Source: Flavobacterium sp. Root901
Lineage (GTDB): Bacteria > Bacteroidota > Bacteroidia > Flavobacteriales > Flavobacteriaceae
Direction of reading: 5' to 3'
Length of the DNA: 64,000 nucleotides
Assembly: GCF_001429765.1 (NCBI RefSeq)
Contig: NZ_LMJB01000007.1
Span: 432,780 to 496,779, forward strand
In this document: piece after piece, positions 38,786-47,862 of the stretch
Numbering within the stretch: the first letter of the stretch is position 1
Layout of the letters: every line of letters starts with the position of its first letter
The notes under the pieces: model-generated
Told to the model about the DNA's origin: nothing
What the model saw: only the letters and a program-made list of their open reading frames with translations
Databases searched by the model: none
Made by a program: the position numbers and the translations under genes

Positions 38786-39175
38786 TTAAAATGGCAGGTC
38801 GTCAGGCTGTTCCTTTCTGTTCTTTTTCGCAGGAGCTGACTGCTCCTGTACAGCTTGCGCATCTGAGACAAACACCAGTATTTTGATGTTGCTTGTATGA
38901 AAAGTGAGACTTGCCATAGCTTTGCCCTCAGAATTGAGATAGGCGTTCACTCCTATCCTCCCAAAAAGCTCCACCATCGCGCCTTTTTTGAGCCATTGCG
39001 CAACACCCGAACTGAGCCAGTACGAACAGTCGATATAGGTTACTATTTTTACCGCTTCGGCGCTTCCTTTGGCTTTGTAGCTGTCATTGACTGCAATTGA
39101 AAAATTTACCACCTCCCTGTCATTGGCTGTTTTGGCAACAACTGCATCTCTTGTTAATCGTCCTGTGATCTCCAT
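38786..39175 (-). CDS. ssb: Single-stranded DNA-binding protein
   Basis: A 129-residue SSB with an OB-fold: MEITGRLTRDAVVAK, then VVNFSIAVNDSYK and MVELFGRIGVNAYLN, and the acidic SSB tail ending DDLPF that recruits partner proteins. It is shorter than chromosomal SSB (about 110 residues of OB-fold plus a short linker), typical of element-borne copies. It heads the SSB-unknown-PcfK-PcfJ operon and probably protects transferred single strands. The start is the first ATG. Confidence 0.93.
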   Translation of the reverse strand: MEITGRLTRDAVVAKTANDREVVNFSIAVNDSYKAKGSAEAVKIVTYIDCSYWLSSGVAQWLKKGAMVELFGRIGVNAYLNSEGKAMASLTFHTSNIKILVFVSDAQAVQEQSAPAKKNRKEQPDDLPF

Positions 39176-39442
39176 GATTTCTAAATTTTAAATGATTACT
39201 GTTTTTAAAATTCTTTTCCACTGCCTTTCCCAAACAATTGTTTTCAAAAGAAAAAACGGAAAAAAAGAAAGCGGCAATAAAGCGGGCATCAAGGATACGG
39301 AGGGCTATAAGTCCCGAAGGGCGGCAGAGCCGTTATGCGCCTGCAGGATCCGGCGCACGCTAACTTGGCTTCCTTTTTATCCGTTTCGAATGAAAACTGT
39401 AATCTCTAAAAACTTTGATTATATTTGATTCAAAATCTTTCT
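39176..39442. other. Intergenic region with a GC-rich block
   Basis: Between the divergent SSB and HEPN genes. Positions 39262-39372 are clearly more GC-rich than the surroundings and contain possible short hairpins (for example CGCCTGCAGGATCCGGCGC at 39339-39357). The 78-residue plus-strand frame there does not look coding. It may hold a structured leader of the SSB operon, a single-strand origin or similar; not identified. Confidence 0.4.
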
Positions 39443-40732
39443 ATGAAACTGAAATTCGAAATCTGGACTGAAGAAAATTCTTTACTGGAAAACACAAAAA
39501 ATTTATTTATAACTTCTGTCAACTGTTATAAAGCACAAGCTTATAATGCATCTTTGCTTATGGCATATCTGGGATTTTTGGTAACATTGAAAGAAAGAGT
39601 TATGAGTGCAGAAAAACCAGCTCTTTTTCCTGACGGCTTATGGAAGAATATTATCTGGAACTTAAAAAATGAAGATAAATGGGAAGAAAGCATTTTTGAC
39701 GCTTCAATGCAGAGAGAAAAAATGAGTGGTGAGAAACCTCCTGTTAGAACCCAGGATCCCGTTTTTGCTATAAACGATAATATTAGAACGCAAATCAGAT
39801 ACTGGAAAGACAGAAGAAATGACTGTGTCCATTATAAGGACAACATTATTACCAATTTTCATGTTGAAAATTTCTGGACGTTCCTACAGTCAAACCTTCA
39901 AAAAATCACCATCGAGGGAGGTAGAATAACGCTACTCAATAAGTTTAGCAGGCATTACGACAGATCTTATACATCAGCTGATGAAGATGTTATGCCTCTG
40001 ATCAAAGAAATAAAGGGGGCAGTAAATAAAGCTGAAATGCACGATTTCTGGAAAGATCTTCTTTTTAGAGTTTCTGACCTGTGGGACTACAATAACGAAC
40101 TTACATTGATGCAGAAAATAATACAAATGAATGATCCAGACATCACGCAATCTCTCATTACTTACTTAAAGTCTGACGAGACTTATACGGAGGCTTATAT
40201 AAATGAATATCCTGCTATCATTGCAATGTTGGGTTACAGCGAGCAGGAAATCAGAAACTTCTGGAATACCAAAATAAAGAGAATGTCCAATGCCATGGGA
40301 GTATACGCGTCAATGTTACGCAATAACTTAATCCCCATAAACCAAATAGAGGAAGCCAACCAAAAACTTGTCTCTTTATATAAGTACTGCCAGAGTACAG
40401 ATGATCATTATGTCCTATCTTCAAATGGATACGGAGAAGCTTTATTCGAGCAACTTTTTATCGTAAAAAACCCAAATCAGCGGGAGTACTGGAAATTCAT
40501 GAATAAACATTATCTGCTATACACCAAATATTTGGAATTATACCCACTTAAAGGAGAGGCCGTCAGAATATTATGCGAAGAGTTTAATAAAGAGCATTAC
40601 AAGTCCTATTTCCTAAGAGACAGTATTGACCGCCTCTTTATGCGAAATCAAACAAAAATGAAGGAATTTAAACAGATTGCAGAGAATCTTGATTTAGAAT
40701 TGCCGACAGAAATAAGCTCACTATATGTTTAA
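39443..40732 (+). CDS. HEPN-motif protein, candidate RNase effector
   Basis: A 429-residue, mostly helical protein starting MKLKFEIW. An R-x4-H motif (RNDCVH, R125 and H130, in YWKDRRNDCVHYKDN) sits after a helix, as in HEPN-domain RNases, and an N-terminal helix of about 25 residues (VNCYKAQAYNASLLMAYLGFL) fits the HEPN four-helix bundle. The C-terminal 290 residues are helical with no recognised domain. HEPN proteins often act as toxins or abortive-infection effectors. No partner antitoxin is adjacent; the divergent membrane protein gene follows 150 bases later. HEPN assignment rests on this motif only. Confidence 0.65.
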   Translation: MKLKFEIWTEENSLLENTKNLFITSVNCYKAQAYNASLLMAYLGFLVTLKERVMSAEKPALFPDGLWKNIIWNLKNEDKWEESIFDASMQREKMSGEKPPVRTQDPVFAINDNIRTQIRYWKDRRNDCVHYKDNIITNFHVENFWTFLQSNLQKITIEGGRITLLNKFSRHYDRSYTSADEDVMPLIKEIKGAVNKAEMHDFWKDLLFRVSDLWDYNNELTLMQKIIQMNDPDITQSLITYLKSDETYTEAYINEYPAIIAMLGYSEQEIRNFWNTKIKRMSNAMGVYASMLRNNLIPINQIEEANQKLVSLYKYCQSTDDHYVLSSNGYGEALFEQLFIVKNPNQREYWKFMNKHYLLYTKYLELYPLKGEAVRILCEEFNKEHYKSYFLRDSIDRLFMRNQTKMKEFKQIAENLDLELPTEISSLYV

Positions 40733-40878
40733 AATTAGAACTAGCAATATCTGTATTCCTCACTTATTAGTTACTAATTCGGTTATAATTGAAAATATTT
40801 TTTTAATAGCTATGAGTTAAAAATTGTAAACAAAAGACAATTCTTAAACAAGTCTAAAGATTTTTTATTAATTCATTT

Positions 40879-41646
40879 TTAGTATTTCTCTGATATTTCA
40901 AATCTGAATTTTGCAAGTTCATTAGATTCTTCCCTTGGCAATGCAATCATATCAAATTTAATCGCAATTAGAAAAGTTTTAGATAACACATTAGAATGTA
41001 TATCGGTATAATTTACATTAAGTTCCAATTGGGGAAATTCATGTTCATTTAATCCGCGATGATTTTCAGTACTTATCTGATTGACCATAAAAAGCCAGTA
41101 TAGATTAATAAAGTAGTCTGGTATTACGATTTCGGTTTCTCTATTTTCATTAACGTAAGGCAGTATAAAGTTAAAACTTCCTCCCCTGTTGTCCTCTTCA
41201 ATGTCAAGGGCCCAGGAAATGTTCAGCGGAAGTGAGTCGATTATAATAAAATCGTCATTTTCTTCCCAATTAACATCACTGTCTCTACATATTATCTTCT
41301 TAGCATCTTCAATATTAAAATACCAATTCCATTTTACATTTTTCGCGACTCCAAAACCGATATTATCAATACCAATTTTTAGCTCATTAAATCCTGAAAT
41401 ACTTGTATTCTCCTCTTTTCTATCTCTGAAAGTATAAAGGAAAACAGTTTCGGTCTGCTGGTCGTAATCTCCCCGGTATATATAGAAGGAAAAATCAGCC
41501 ATATTCAGATCAGGAAAATAGCTATGTACACGCTGGGTACGCATTTCATTGATTGTCAGCAGTGCAATAATTGCTGTCAGCAATGTTACACATGCTATAA
41601 AAATGTTAATCCAGTCAGCCGTTGTAATACTTTGTAAAATTTCCAA
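40879..41646 (-). CDS. Single-pass membrane protein of unknown function
   Basis: A 255-residue protein. Residues 14-33 (IFIACVTLLTAIIALLTINE) form one membrane segment near the N-terminus, probably with the remainder in the cytoplasm. The rest is beta-rich (ELKIGIDNIGFGVAKNVKWNWYF, then YTDIHSNVLSKTFLIAIKFD). Similar predicted proteins occur in many bacteria without known function. It is convergent with the HEPN gene and may or may not be related to it. Confidence 0.65.
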   Translation of the reverse strand: MEILQSITTADWINIFIACVTLLTAIIALLTINEMRTQRVHSYFPDLNMADFSFYIYRGDYDQQTETVFLYTFRDRKEENTSISGFNELKIGIDNIGFGVAKNVKWNWYFNIEDAKKIICRDSDVNWEENDDFIIIDSLPLNISWALDIEEDNRGGSFNFILPYVNENRETEIVIPDYFINLYWLFMVNQISTENHRGLNEHEFPQLELNVNYTDIHSNVLSKTFLIAIKFDMIALPREESNELAKFRFEISEKY

Positions 41647-41736
41647 ATGATATCTAGTTTATAGTTTGATTATGATTACCTGCGATTTCAAATACAAATC
41701 TTTTTTCACTTTATAACACATTACTATTGCAGTAGG

Positions 41737-42972
41737 CTAGTTATCCGCAGGATCATGTGTAGAAATAAATTCACCAACTGTCAATATGCTAACCTTATTA
41801 TCAGGATGATTGTACAGCAATTTACCGTCACCGATGTCGAAGTAAATCGGTGCGGCAGCTGATAACCAGCTTTTTCTTGCATGTTTCCAAGTGAGCTTCA
41901 GCTTGTTTTTATCCTGAATAATTTCATTTCTCTCTTCAAGAAAATCAGCTTCCAATATTTTCAAATTCGCGTTGATGTAATTGTCGATTTCGGCTTTCAG
42001 ATCCTTCATCTGCTTATCGTCTGCAGCATCCTTACCCTCCAAAAATGAAATAATTCTTTGTAGCTGTGCAATTTCGTCTTCCAAATATAAGTACTTTGAA
42101 GCAACAAATTTCAATTCTTCCTTCACAACCGGCTTTAAACTTTCAAGCTCAGCCAATATTTCCTTACGCTCAAAATCAAGTTTCTCAATTTCGCATGTGG
42201 TATTTCCTCGCAAATCCAGATAATGCTTATTGCGTTTAAGATCAGCTAGTAGCCTGAAAAACATCTTCTTGCTAACAAGTGCATCATCATTAGTAATCTC
42301 GATAAGGGACGGATCTACAGCTAAATTATCGCTCTGCCAGATATTTATAATCTGCTCTGCAAAAGTTTCCGCATTTTTATTACAGCTTTTAAAAATATCG
42401 GTCACTGACATCAACTGTCTCAATTCATATTCCCTGGATTGGATTTCTGAAGCCCTTGCGTTTTGGTTCTGCTTTAAATTAAGCAGTGCCTGGGAGTTGT
42501 GCTTACTCAGCAGCCTTTTCTTTTCAGCATAACGGTTATCAATCTCTGCCAGCTGTTTTCCTGCTACATCTTCGGTAATCAGATTGTTTTTAAAACTCTG
42601 CGCATTTATTACCCAGATCATTTTTTCGTAAAATCTTTCCCGTATTGAAATAGTTGATGAAGAAATAGCAGAATTTTGAAATTCGATAACAATCCCATCT
42701 GATGTAAGAATGTCTGCGATGTGTCTCTCATCGTTTTTTTCTATGATGGTCTCCTGCCAGTCAAATGGAAACTGGCTCTTCCAAACCCGATGCCATTCGG
42801 TTTCACCCTCTTTCCACACATCACAATCGGCGTTAGAGACATGCTGCCAATGCCAGATGTTAATTTCACCGCATCTTCCACGCACTTTCTCTCCGCAGAA
42901 ACCGCAGACGGCAATCTGCCCCGAAGAAGAAGGACTAATTTTTTTCCCATCGATGTCTATCGCATGCTGCAT
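41737..42972 (-). CDS. CoiA-like nuclease protein with coiled coil
   Basis: A 411-residue protein. The N-terminus has a Cys/His cluster (CGFCGEK, then INIWHWQHVS) resembling a zinc ribbon, followed by a CoiA-type PD-(D/E)XK nuclease: D87 in ERHIADIL, E97 and Q99 in IVIEFQNS, and a C-terminal fold segment ERFYEKMIWVINA. Residues 145-345 are charged and helical, probably a coiled coil. CoiA family proteins support DNA recombination during natural transformation in Gram-positives; element-borne copies have unknown roles, perhaps in DNA processing or defence. It lies between the HEPN block and the mobilization genes. Confidence 0.75.
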   Translation of the reverse strand: MQHAIDIDGKKISPSSSGQIAVCGFCGEKVRGRCGEINIWHWQHVSNADCDVWKEGETEWHRVWKSQFPFDWQETIIEKNDERHIADILTSDGIVIEFQNSAISSSTISIRERFYEKMIWVINAQSFKNNLITEDVAGKQLAEIDNRYAEKKRLLSKHNSQALLNLKQNQNARASEIQSREYELRQLMSVTDIFKSCNKNAETFAEQIINIWQSDNLAVDPSLIEITNDDALVSKKMFFRLLADLKRNKHYLDLRGNTTCEIEKLDFERKEILAELESLKPVVKEELKFVASKYLYLEDEIAQLQRIISFLEGKDAADDKQMKDLKAEIDNYINANLKILEADFLEERNEIIQDKNKLKLTWKHARKSWLSAAAPIYFDIGDGKLLYNHPDNKVSILTVGEFISTHDPADN

Positions 42973-43231
42973 AATCGTAATAGTGAAAATTCTATTATTG
43001 ACGTTAGAAAATCATTAATTAATATTCCCAAATATATCCTTTTTTTCTTTATGAAATGCATCAGGCATAGCCCAGACAAATGCCAAGAAACTAATTAATA
43101 AGCACTTATAAATGCGCCATCAGATATGCGATGCTAATATTTCGTAATAGTGCTGACGGCTTGATTAAGAATGTCTTTATGAGCAGTATTATACTTTTAA
43201 ATACTGCTGAACAATCAACATTTTTACTTCT

Positions 43232-45223
43232 CTATTTCTGCTCTTTTTTTAACACCAAATAAACCTGCGCAGGATCGTTCAAGAGGCGTTCTATTTCAGA
43301 ATGAATAATATCTTGGACATCCTGTTTAATCTGCAGATAATTCCGCTGAATCATAGACTCATCAATTTTGCGGACCGGCGGGATTTCTTTAAAACTTTCT
43401 TCTTCTTTTCTTAAAGAATCATGATCATTAATAATCTCGCTGTGAAAAGTTTTAAGTTCAATTTTACAGTCGGGATTATCGGCTACCATGCCCACAAATT
43501 CTCCCGAACTGAGCGCTGAAATTTTAGAAGGAGGCACTGCCGATTCCAGCTGCTTGGAACGGCTGATGGAGGTGTCGTTGCTGCTGATTGAAAGGCTTTC
43601 CCTATCCTGCAGAATTTTGCCAAAACGCTCCGATAACTGTTTGGAGGTATCACCTGTTACCTGTCCGGAAATGATGTTTCCTGTGATATTCATTATGACA
43701 TCTGCCTGCTCCCTTCCATAGTCCTTTCGAAGCTGGCTGAAATCCTGGATGCCTAAACACGTCGCCACTTTATTGCTTCTTGCCGTAGCAATAAGGCTGT
43801 CCATGTTGTTGAGATAAATGGTTGGAAATTCATCGAAAATCAGACTGGATTTGAGCCTGCCTTTTTTATTTACCAACTTTACCAGCCTATTAACATACAG
43901 TGACAAAACTGCTCCGTAAATCTGTATCTTCTGCGGATTGTTTCCCATGCAGACAATCTTGGGCTGGTCTGGATTATTAATATCCAAAGTAAAATCATTA
44001 CCTGACAGCACATAATACAACTGGGGAGAGGACAAACGTGCCATAGCAATTTTAGCTGTGCCAATCTGCCCCTCCAGCTGGTCATTTGCCTCCTGCAGGT
44101 AAGCACTGACAAAAGGATTAATCAGCACCTCAATTTCCTTTTCTGTTCTGAGCAATGTAAAAAGATTATCGTAGTCTACCTGCATAAGTTCAATGACATG
44201 AGGCAGGGTACAGAATTCCCCATCACTATACTTTCTGAGATACCAGATGACAGCGGAAAGAAAGTTAATGGGAGACTCTACAAAAAAGTCTCCCTGCTTT
44301 CTAATCCATTCCCTGTTGAGCCCCATCAAAATAGTGCGGGCAGATTCCGATGCGTCTGTAATATCTTGCATTCCTTTTGGATCTAAAGGATTGCATCTGT
44401 GCATAATTTTATCAAAATTTATAAAGTAGCATTGGGGAATTATTTTATAGGCCCCTTTATTTTTTTCAAATGTATTGTAGACAATTTTGGAGAGATCATC
44501 ATACTTGAAATCATACACAAACATGGTGAATCCTTTCTTTATATGCTGGGTTATAACATGCCTGATGACAAAATAGGATTTTCCGGAACCGGGGCTTCCT
44601 AAAACCAGCAGTCCCCGAAACGGATTTATAATATTAATCCAGCTTTTTCGGATCTTATTTTTCAAATAATAGCGGGCAGGAAGGTTAATGGAGTATTCAT
44701 TTTCCAAAAGCCTTTCTTCCTGAGGAAAAGTTTCATTCTCTTTATTAAAAACATCGCCATTCTGAAATTTTGTTTTTATTATTCTGGATAACAAAGTTCC
44801 TCCTGAAAGCATCAACAGAAACCCCAGAGATGTTAGGCTAATATAGATTCCAGCTTTGTATACTCCGTTAATTGGAAAATAAAAAACAGCCGCTGCAGCA
44901 AAGTAAACTAATAGACCGTTGAAAATATAAACTAAAGCAGTTCTATAATTCATTTTCTGGTCTTTTTTCCCTTTCGCTCCTATGAGAGAAACTGCCAATA
45001 GCAACAGTGAAAAAAGTTTTGATTTATGGAAATCATCAAAAAGTCCAGTTCTGGAAATCCTGTCTACTATTTTCTCCATGATTTCACCTGCAAGATGCCA
45101 GCGCTCAAAAGCTTCATAGCAGAAAAAATAAAAATGCAATACCAGTATAATGACACTGATTAATCTTGTCATATCCAGTATTTTTCTCAGTGCTTGTTCA
45201 TTCTCTCCTGTCTGCATAGCCAT
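43232..45223 (-). CDS. VirD4/TraG-type coupling protein (MobC in Bacteroidota naming)
   Basis: A 663-residue protein with about four N-terminal membrane segments (residues 15-150) and a P-loop LGSPGSGKSYFV at about 210-220. The later segment LIFDEFPTIYLNNMD matches the Walker B of VirD4/TraG proteins, and the C-terminal part has MNITGNIISGQVTG. It couples the relaxase-DNA complex to a mating channel that must come from elsewhere. Its start lies 12 bases downstream of the relaxase stop, in one operon with the relaxase and relaxosome protein. Confidence 0.88.
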   Translation of the reverse strand: MAMQTGENEQALRKILDMTRLISVIILVLHFYFFCYEAFERWHLAGEIMEKIVDRISRTGLFDDFHKSKLFSLLLLAVSLIGAKGKKDQKMNYRTALVYIFNGLLVYFAAAAVFYFPINGVYKAGIYISLTSLGFLLMLSGGTLLSRIIKTKFQNGDVFNKENETFPQEERLLENEYSINLPARYYLKNKIRKSWINIINPFRGLLVLGSPGSGKSYFVIRHVITQHIKKGFTMFVYDFKYDDLSKIVYNTFEKNKGAYKIIPQCYFINFDKIMHRCNPLDPKGMQDITDASESARTILMGLNREWIRKQGDFFVESPINFLSAVIWYLRKYSDGEFCTLPHVIELMQVDYDNLFTLLRTEKEIEVLINPFVSAYLQEANDQLEGQIGTAKIAMARLSSPQLYYVLSGNDFTLDINNPDQPKIVCMGNNPQKIQIYGAVLSLYVNRLVKLVNKKGRLKSSLIFDEFPTIYLNNMDSLIATARSNKVATCLGIQDFSQLRKDYGREQADVIMNITGNIISGQVTGDTSKQLSERFGKILQDRESLSISSNDTSISRSKQLESAVPPSKISALSSGEFVGMVADNPDCKIELKTFHSEIINDHDSLRKEEESFKEIPPVRKIDESMIQRNYLQIKQDVQDIIHSEIERLLNDPAQVYLVLKKEQK

Positions 45224-45234
45224 TGTCTTTAAAT

Positions 45235-46545
45235 TTATAAATTATTAGAACGTCTTCTTACTCTTTTCTTTTTTGATGCTTTTTTAAGCTGATTTGGAAC
45301 ATAAAAAACATCATTCTCAACCTTGGTTATTAACTCTATCATCTTTTCAACAGCAGATTCGAAATCAAGGGATTTCAAATCCTGCTGCAGGTCTTTGAAA
45401 AAACTTTCATTATTTTTTTCCTGACCAATAGCTTTATTAGATTTAGGTATCTCAGAAAGAACTGAAATAGGCTTTTCTTTTTCATTTTCAAAAGATAATC
45501 GACATCGGCGCTCTATCAATTTAGCACTGTAGGACTTTCCTAAATCGCTGCCGTTAAATACGCATTTTGAAGTGTGGTCCACATAAGTGATCCCATAAAG
45601 CTGTCCCCCGGCACTTTTTCTGAAAACCACGTTTATTCCTTCCTTTCTCAGCTCCAATTCCAAATCAGAAAGCGAAACGCTTCTGCTTAAAAGTATAAGG
45701 TCAACAGCATTAGCAATTCTCTTCTTATGGGATGCCGTGTTAGCATTCTGCAGAAACTTCATCTGTAGAAACTTTAAAGTCGGTTTACTATAAAATCCGC
45801 TTGATTTCAAAGGAACACCAACTGGTTTTCGATTCTCGTCCAGCGTTCTGTACAACAGACCATTTGTTTTGAATATTCTTGAATTTTCCTCTCCCCTGTC
45901 CGCCATTACATTATACAGCCCCAGCACTGCATTCAGCTCGGAGAGGCTTTTGTATTTATATGCCGGAAGCACATGATCAAGAACCGACTGTACGGCGCTT
46001 TTTGATTCTGTTTTGCCGTATTTAATCTTTGAAAGTACAATAGGTTTGATAAGCTCATGTCTGGTATTTTTCTTTTCCTGAGCCTGAACCAAACCGAACA
46101 TTTTTTCAATCTCCTTTCGCGCTGCTTCAGACTGGTTTCTTCCTATATTCTGCATATCAATCCTGCTGCCGTTTTCTCTAACTTTTATAGAAACCAAATG
46201 CAGATGCGGATGTCCCGCATCATAATGCCTGTAAATTAAATAAGGCTGGTTTCCAAAACCTATTTTCTGCATGTACTGCGATGCTATTTCAAGCATCTTT
46301 TCATTTGATAATGCAGATTCAGAAGGATCAAAATTCAGTGAAATATGTACGCTGTTCCTCTTTACATTTTCATTAAGTGCATTCTGTTTCAGAAGCCTGT
46401 TTAGCTTCATCACATCCGTTAATTTTGTAGCTTCAAGAGGATAATTTCCTTCTCCTATGCATTCGGCAATTCCTTCTTTCACTTTATTTTCATTGTAATT
46501 AAAAATATTATGCACAGAATTCCCCGTCTTAATTACTGCAACCAT
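45235..46545 (-). CDS. mobB: Relaxase (MobB type, MOBP-like)
   Basis: A 436-residue relaxase. Motif III is H107-Y-D109-A-G-H112-P-H114-L-H116 (in YRHYDAGHPHLHLV), the metal-binding three-His site, and ESALSNEKMLEIASQYMQKIG precedes it. It nicks oriT and stays covalently linked to the strand through an N-terminal tyrosine, most likely Y17 (in FNYNENKV). The C-terminal half is basic and helical. It overlaps the relaxosome gene by 13 bases and precedes the coupling protein by 12, showing one transcript. Confidence 0.92.
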   Translation of the reverse strand: MVAVIKTGNSVHNIFNYNENKVKEGIAECIGEGNYPLEATKLTDVMKLNRLLKQNALNENVKRNSVHISLNFDPSESALSNEKMLEIASQYMQKIGFGNQPYLIYRHYDAGHPHLHLVSIKVRENGSRIDMQNIGRNQSEAARKEIEKMFGLVQAQEKKNTRHELIKPIVLSKIKYGKTESKSAVQSVLDHVLPAYKYKSLSELNAVLGLYNVMADRGEENSRIFKTNGLLYRTLDENRKPVGVPLKSSGFYSKPTLKFLQMKFLQNANTASHKKRIANAVDLILLSRSVSLSDLELELRKEGINVVFRKSAGGQLYGITYVDHTSKCVFNGSDLGKSYSAKLIERRCRLSFENEKEKPISVLSEIPKSNKAIGQEKNNESFFKDLQQDLKSLDFESAVEKMIELITKVENDVFYVPNQLKKASKKKRVRRRSNNL

Positions 46546-46925
46546 TTTTCAGTAATTCTTTGGAAGTGGATTTTAATTTCCTCGACCTTGTCCAAAAGCA
46601 TTTTGCGCTCTAATTCCGAGTTTAAAATCCATGCTTTAAACTCCGGAATCTGCCTCAGGGTATGGAGTTTTTTTACAGACTGATTGAAGTTGTTTCCAAG
46701 AGAATGAAGTTCGCTTTTCAGCTTTATAACTTCAGCCATAAATTCATCAAGAGACTCACTTCTATACTTCACTGTAATGGGCTTATTGAATAAATGCATA
46801 CGGATGTAATCGCTGAGTTTTCTGCAGGTGCTGGCTTTCCATTTCCGTTCTATTTTCTGATATTCTTCAGGGGTAAAACGAAGCCCTACAATCCGTGTTC
46901 TGTTTGAAGTTTCTTTTTCCATCAT
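46533..46925 (-). CDS. mobA: Relaxosome accessory protein (MobA/MobC family)
   Basis: A 130-residue basic protein. The N-terminus is a ribbon-helix-helix-like region (IVGLRFTPEEYQKIERKWKAS, then LSDYIRMHLF), and the rest (ELHSLGNNFNQSVKKLHTL) matches the PF05713 mobilization family. It binds oriT and helps the relaxase. It is the first securely identified gene of the mob operon; the start could be M1 or M2. The oriT is expected just upstream, where two inverted repeats occur. Confidence 0.85.
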   Translation of the reverse strand: MMEKETSNRTRIVGLRFTPEEYQKIERKWKASTCRKLSDYIRMHLFNKPITVKYRSESLDEFMAEVIKLKSELHSLGNNFNQSVKKLHTLRQIPEFKAWILNSELERKMLLDKVEEIKIHFQRITEKWLQ

Positions 46926-47076
46926 TTATCTTTTTCATTATTTCTTCACATATTTTTAAACTTGCAGTTTCACTGCCTACGAGTTCCGAGTAAAGGGCAG
47001 CAAGATTCGGTTGTTTAACAAACGGACATCTTGCCGATTGCAGAAACGTGGCAATCTTTCCGATTTTCAACATCAT
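46867..47076 (-). CDS. Possible small gene upstream of mobA
   Basis: A 69-residue frame starting MMLKIGKIATF (47076) runs into the start of mobA, overlapping it by 59 bases. A TATTTTTG element at 47092-47099 on the minus strand could be its promoter. The residues look protein-like but no family was recognised, and the large overlap makes it doubtful. A longer version to 47181 would start inside the palindrome. Confidence 0.3.
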   Translation of the reverse strand: MMLKIGKIATFLQSARCPFVKQPNLAALYSELVGSETASLKICEEIMKKINDGKRNFKQNTDCRASFYP

Positions 47077-47097
47077 TTTAAAAGCTGGCTGCAAAAA

Positions 47098-47116
47098 TAT
47101 TGATGATGCATCAATA
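47098..47116. repeat. 8-bp inverted repeat near mob genes, candidate oriT hairpin
   Basis: TATTGATG / CATCAATA perfect arms around ATG. It lies 170 bases upstream of mobA, the expected place for oriT, and could be a relaxase recognition hairpin or an operator. No nick sequence could be assigned. Confidence 0.4.
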
Positions 47117-47173
47117 AGGAAGCAGTTGTTTTTACAAGACGAAATTACATAATGGGTTTGGATTTCACTTATC

Positions 47174-47192
47174 ATGGACATATTATGTACAT
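47174..47192. promoter_or_regulatory. Second copy of the island operator palindrome
   Basis: ATGGACATA-T-TATGTACAT differs from the perfect palindrome at 10562-10580 at two positions. It lies between the divergent mob operon and the gene at 47256, so one regulator could control both directions. Confidence 0.55.
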
Positions 47193-47255
47193 GAGAATTT
47201 AAAGGCTCCTTTATAACTTTACAGGAATTAATTATTAATCTAAAACGTGAAAATT

Positions 47256-47549
47256 ATGCTGACAACAAATGATGTAGCCAAAGTTTTTGATACTATCTTG
47301 AGTATCCCAGGCATGAATGAAGTAGTGAAAATTGATCTGAAGATTTCACGCAAGAATGTACTGCTTTTAAAGCATGTAGTTGAACGCGGATCGGCCGTGC
47401 AGGATGATTTCAAATCCTCCGCTTTTTTAGGAAGCATACCCGCCGACAGCCTTGAAGAATTAAAGATTTTAAGCGACGAATGCCTTCAAAAAGCAGGCCT
47501 GAATGAGCTGCATGAAAAATTGCAGATCTTCAATCAGCCGGCCAAGTAA
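47256..47549 (+). CDS. Small element-associated protein of unknown function
   Basis: A 97-residue helical protein starting MLTTNDVAKVFDTILSIPG, with MNEVVKIDLKISRKNVLLLK in the centre. I recall very similar proteins beside mob genes in other flavobacterial elements, but with no function. I chose ATG 47256 instead of the GTG at 47247. It is divergent from the mob operon across the operator palindrome. Confidence 0.65.
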   Translation: MLTTNDVAKVFDTILSIPGMNEVVKIDLKISRKNVLLLKHVVERGSAVQDDFKSSAFLGSIPADSLEELKILSDECLQKAGLNELHEKLQIFNQPAK

Positions 47550-47862
47550 GATTTTATCAGATTAAAGCAAAAGGCACCTTTTAAATTTATTTTATGGGTG
47601 TCTTTTTTTATTGCTCCATATCAATTTAAACAGATGATTTTCAACTTTTAACTTAGATTGAATGTTATTCAAAAATCTCAGCCTGTTTTTGGTAACAATA
47701 CAGCCAGCCAGCCTGCGTAATTTTGCTTCATACTTTCCGAAGGCGATTCAAAGCATTACACTCCAAGCCAAAAACAAAAAACAAAGAAACAGACTTAAAT
47801 AATCAATAAGAATCAAATTTTTGTCTGCGTATCTGAAACCTCAAATCTAATTGGTCAAAACT
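47550..47862. other. Intergenic region before the MauE-like gene
   Basis: About 310 bases. It begins with a weak hairpin and T run (47571-47607: AAGGCACC ... GGGTGTC then T7), probably a terminator for the gene at 47256. A TAATTTTG element at 47718-47725 could be part of a promoter. No gene seen. Confidence 0.45.

Noticed and set aside
39192..39428. 78-residue plus-strand frame upstream of the HEPN gene
   Set aside because: It spans the GC-rich non-coding block, shows no family pattern and overlaps the SSB promoter region.
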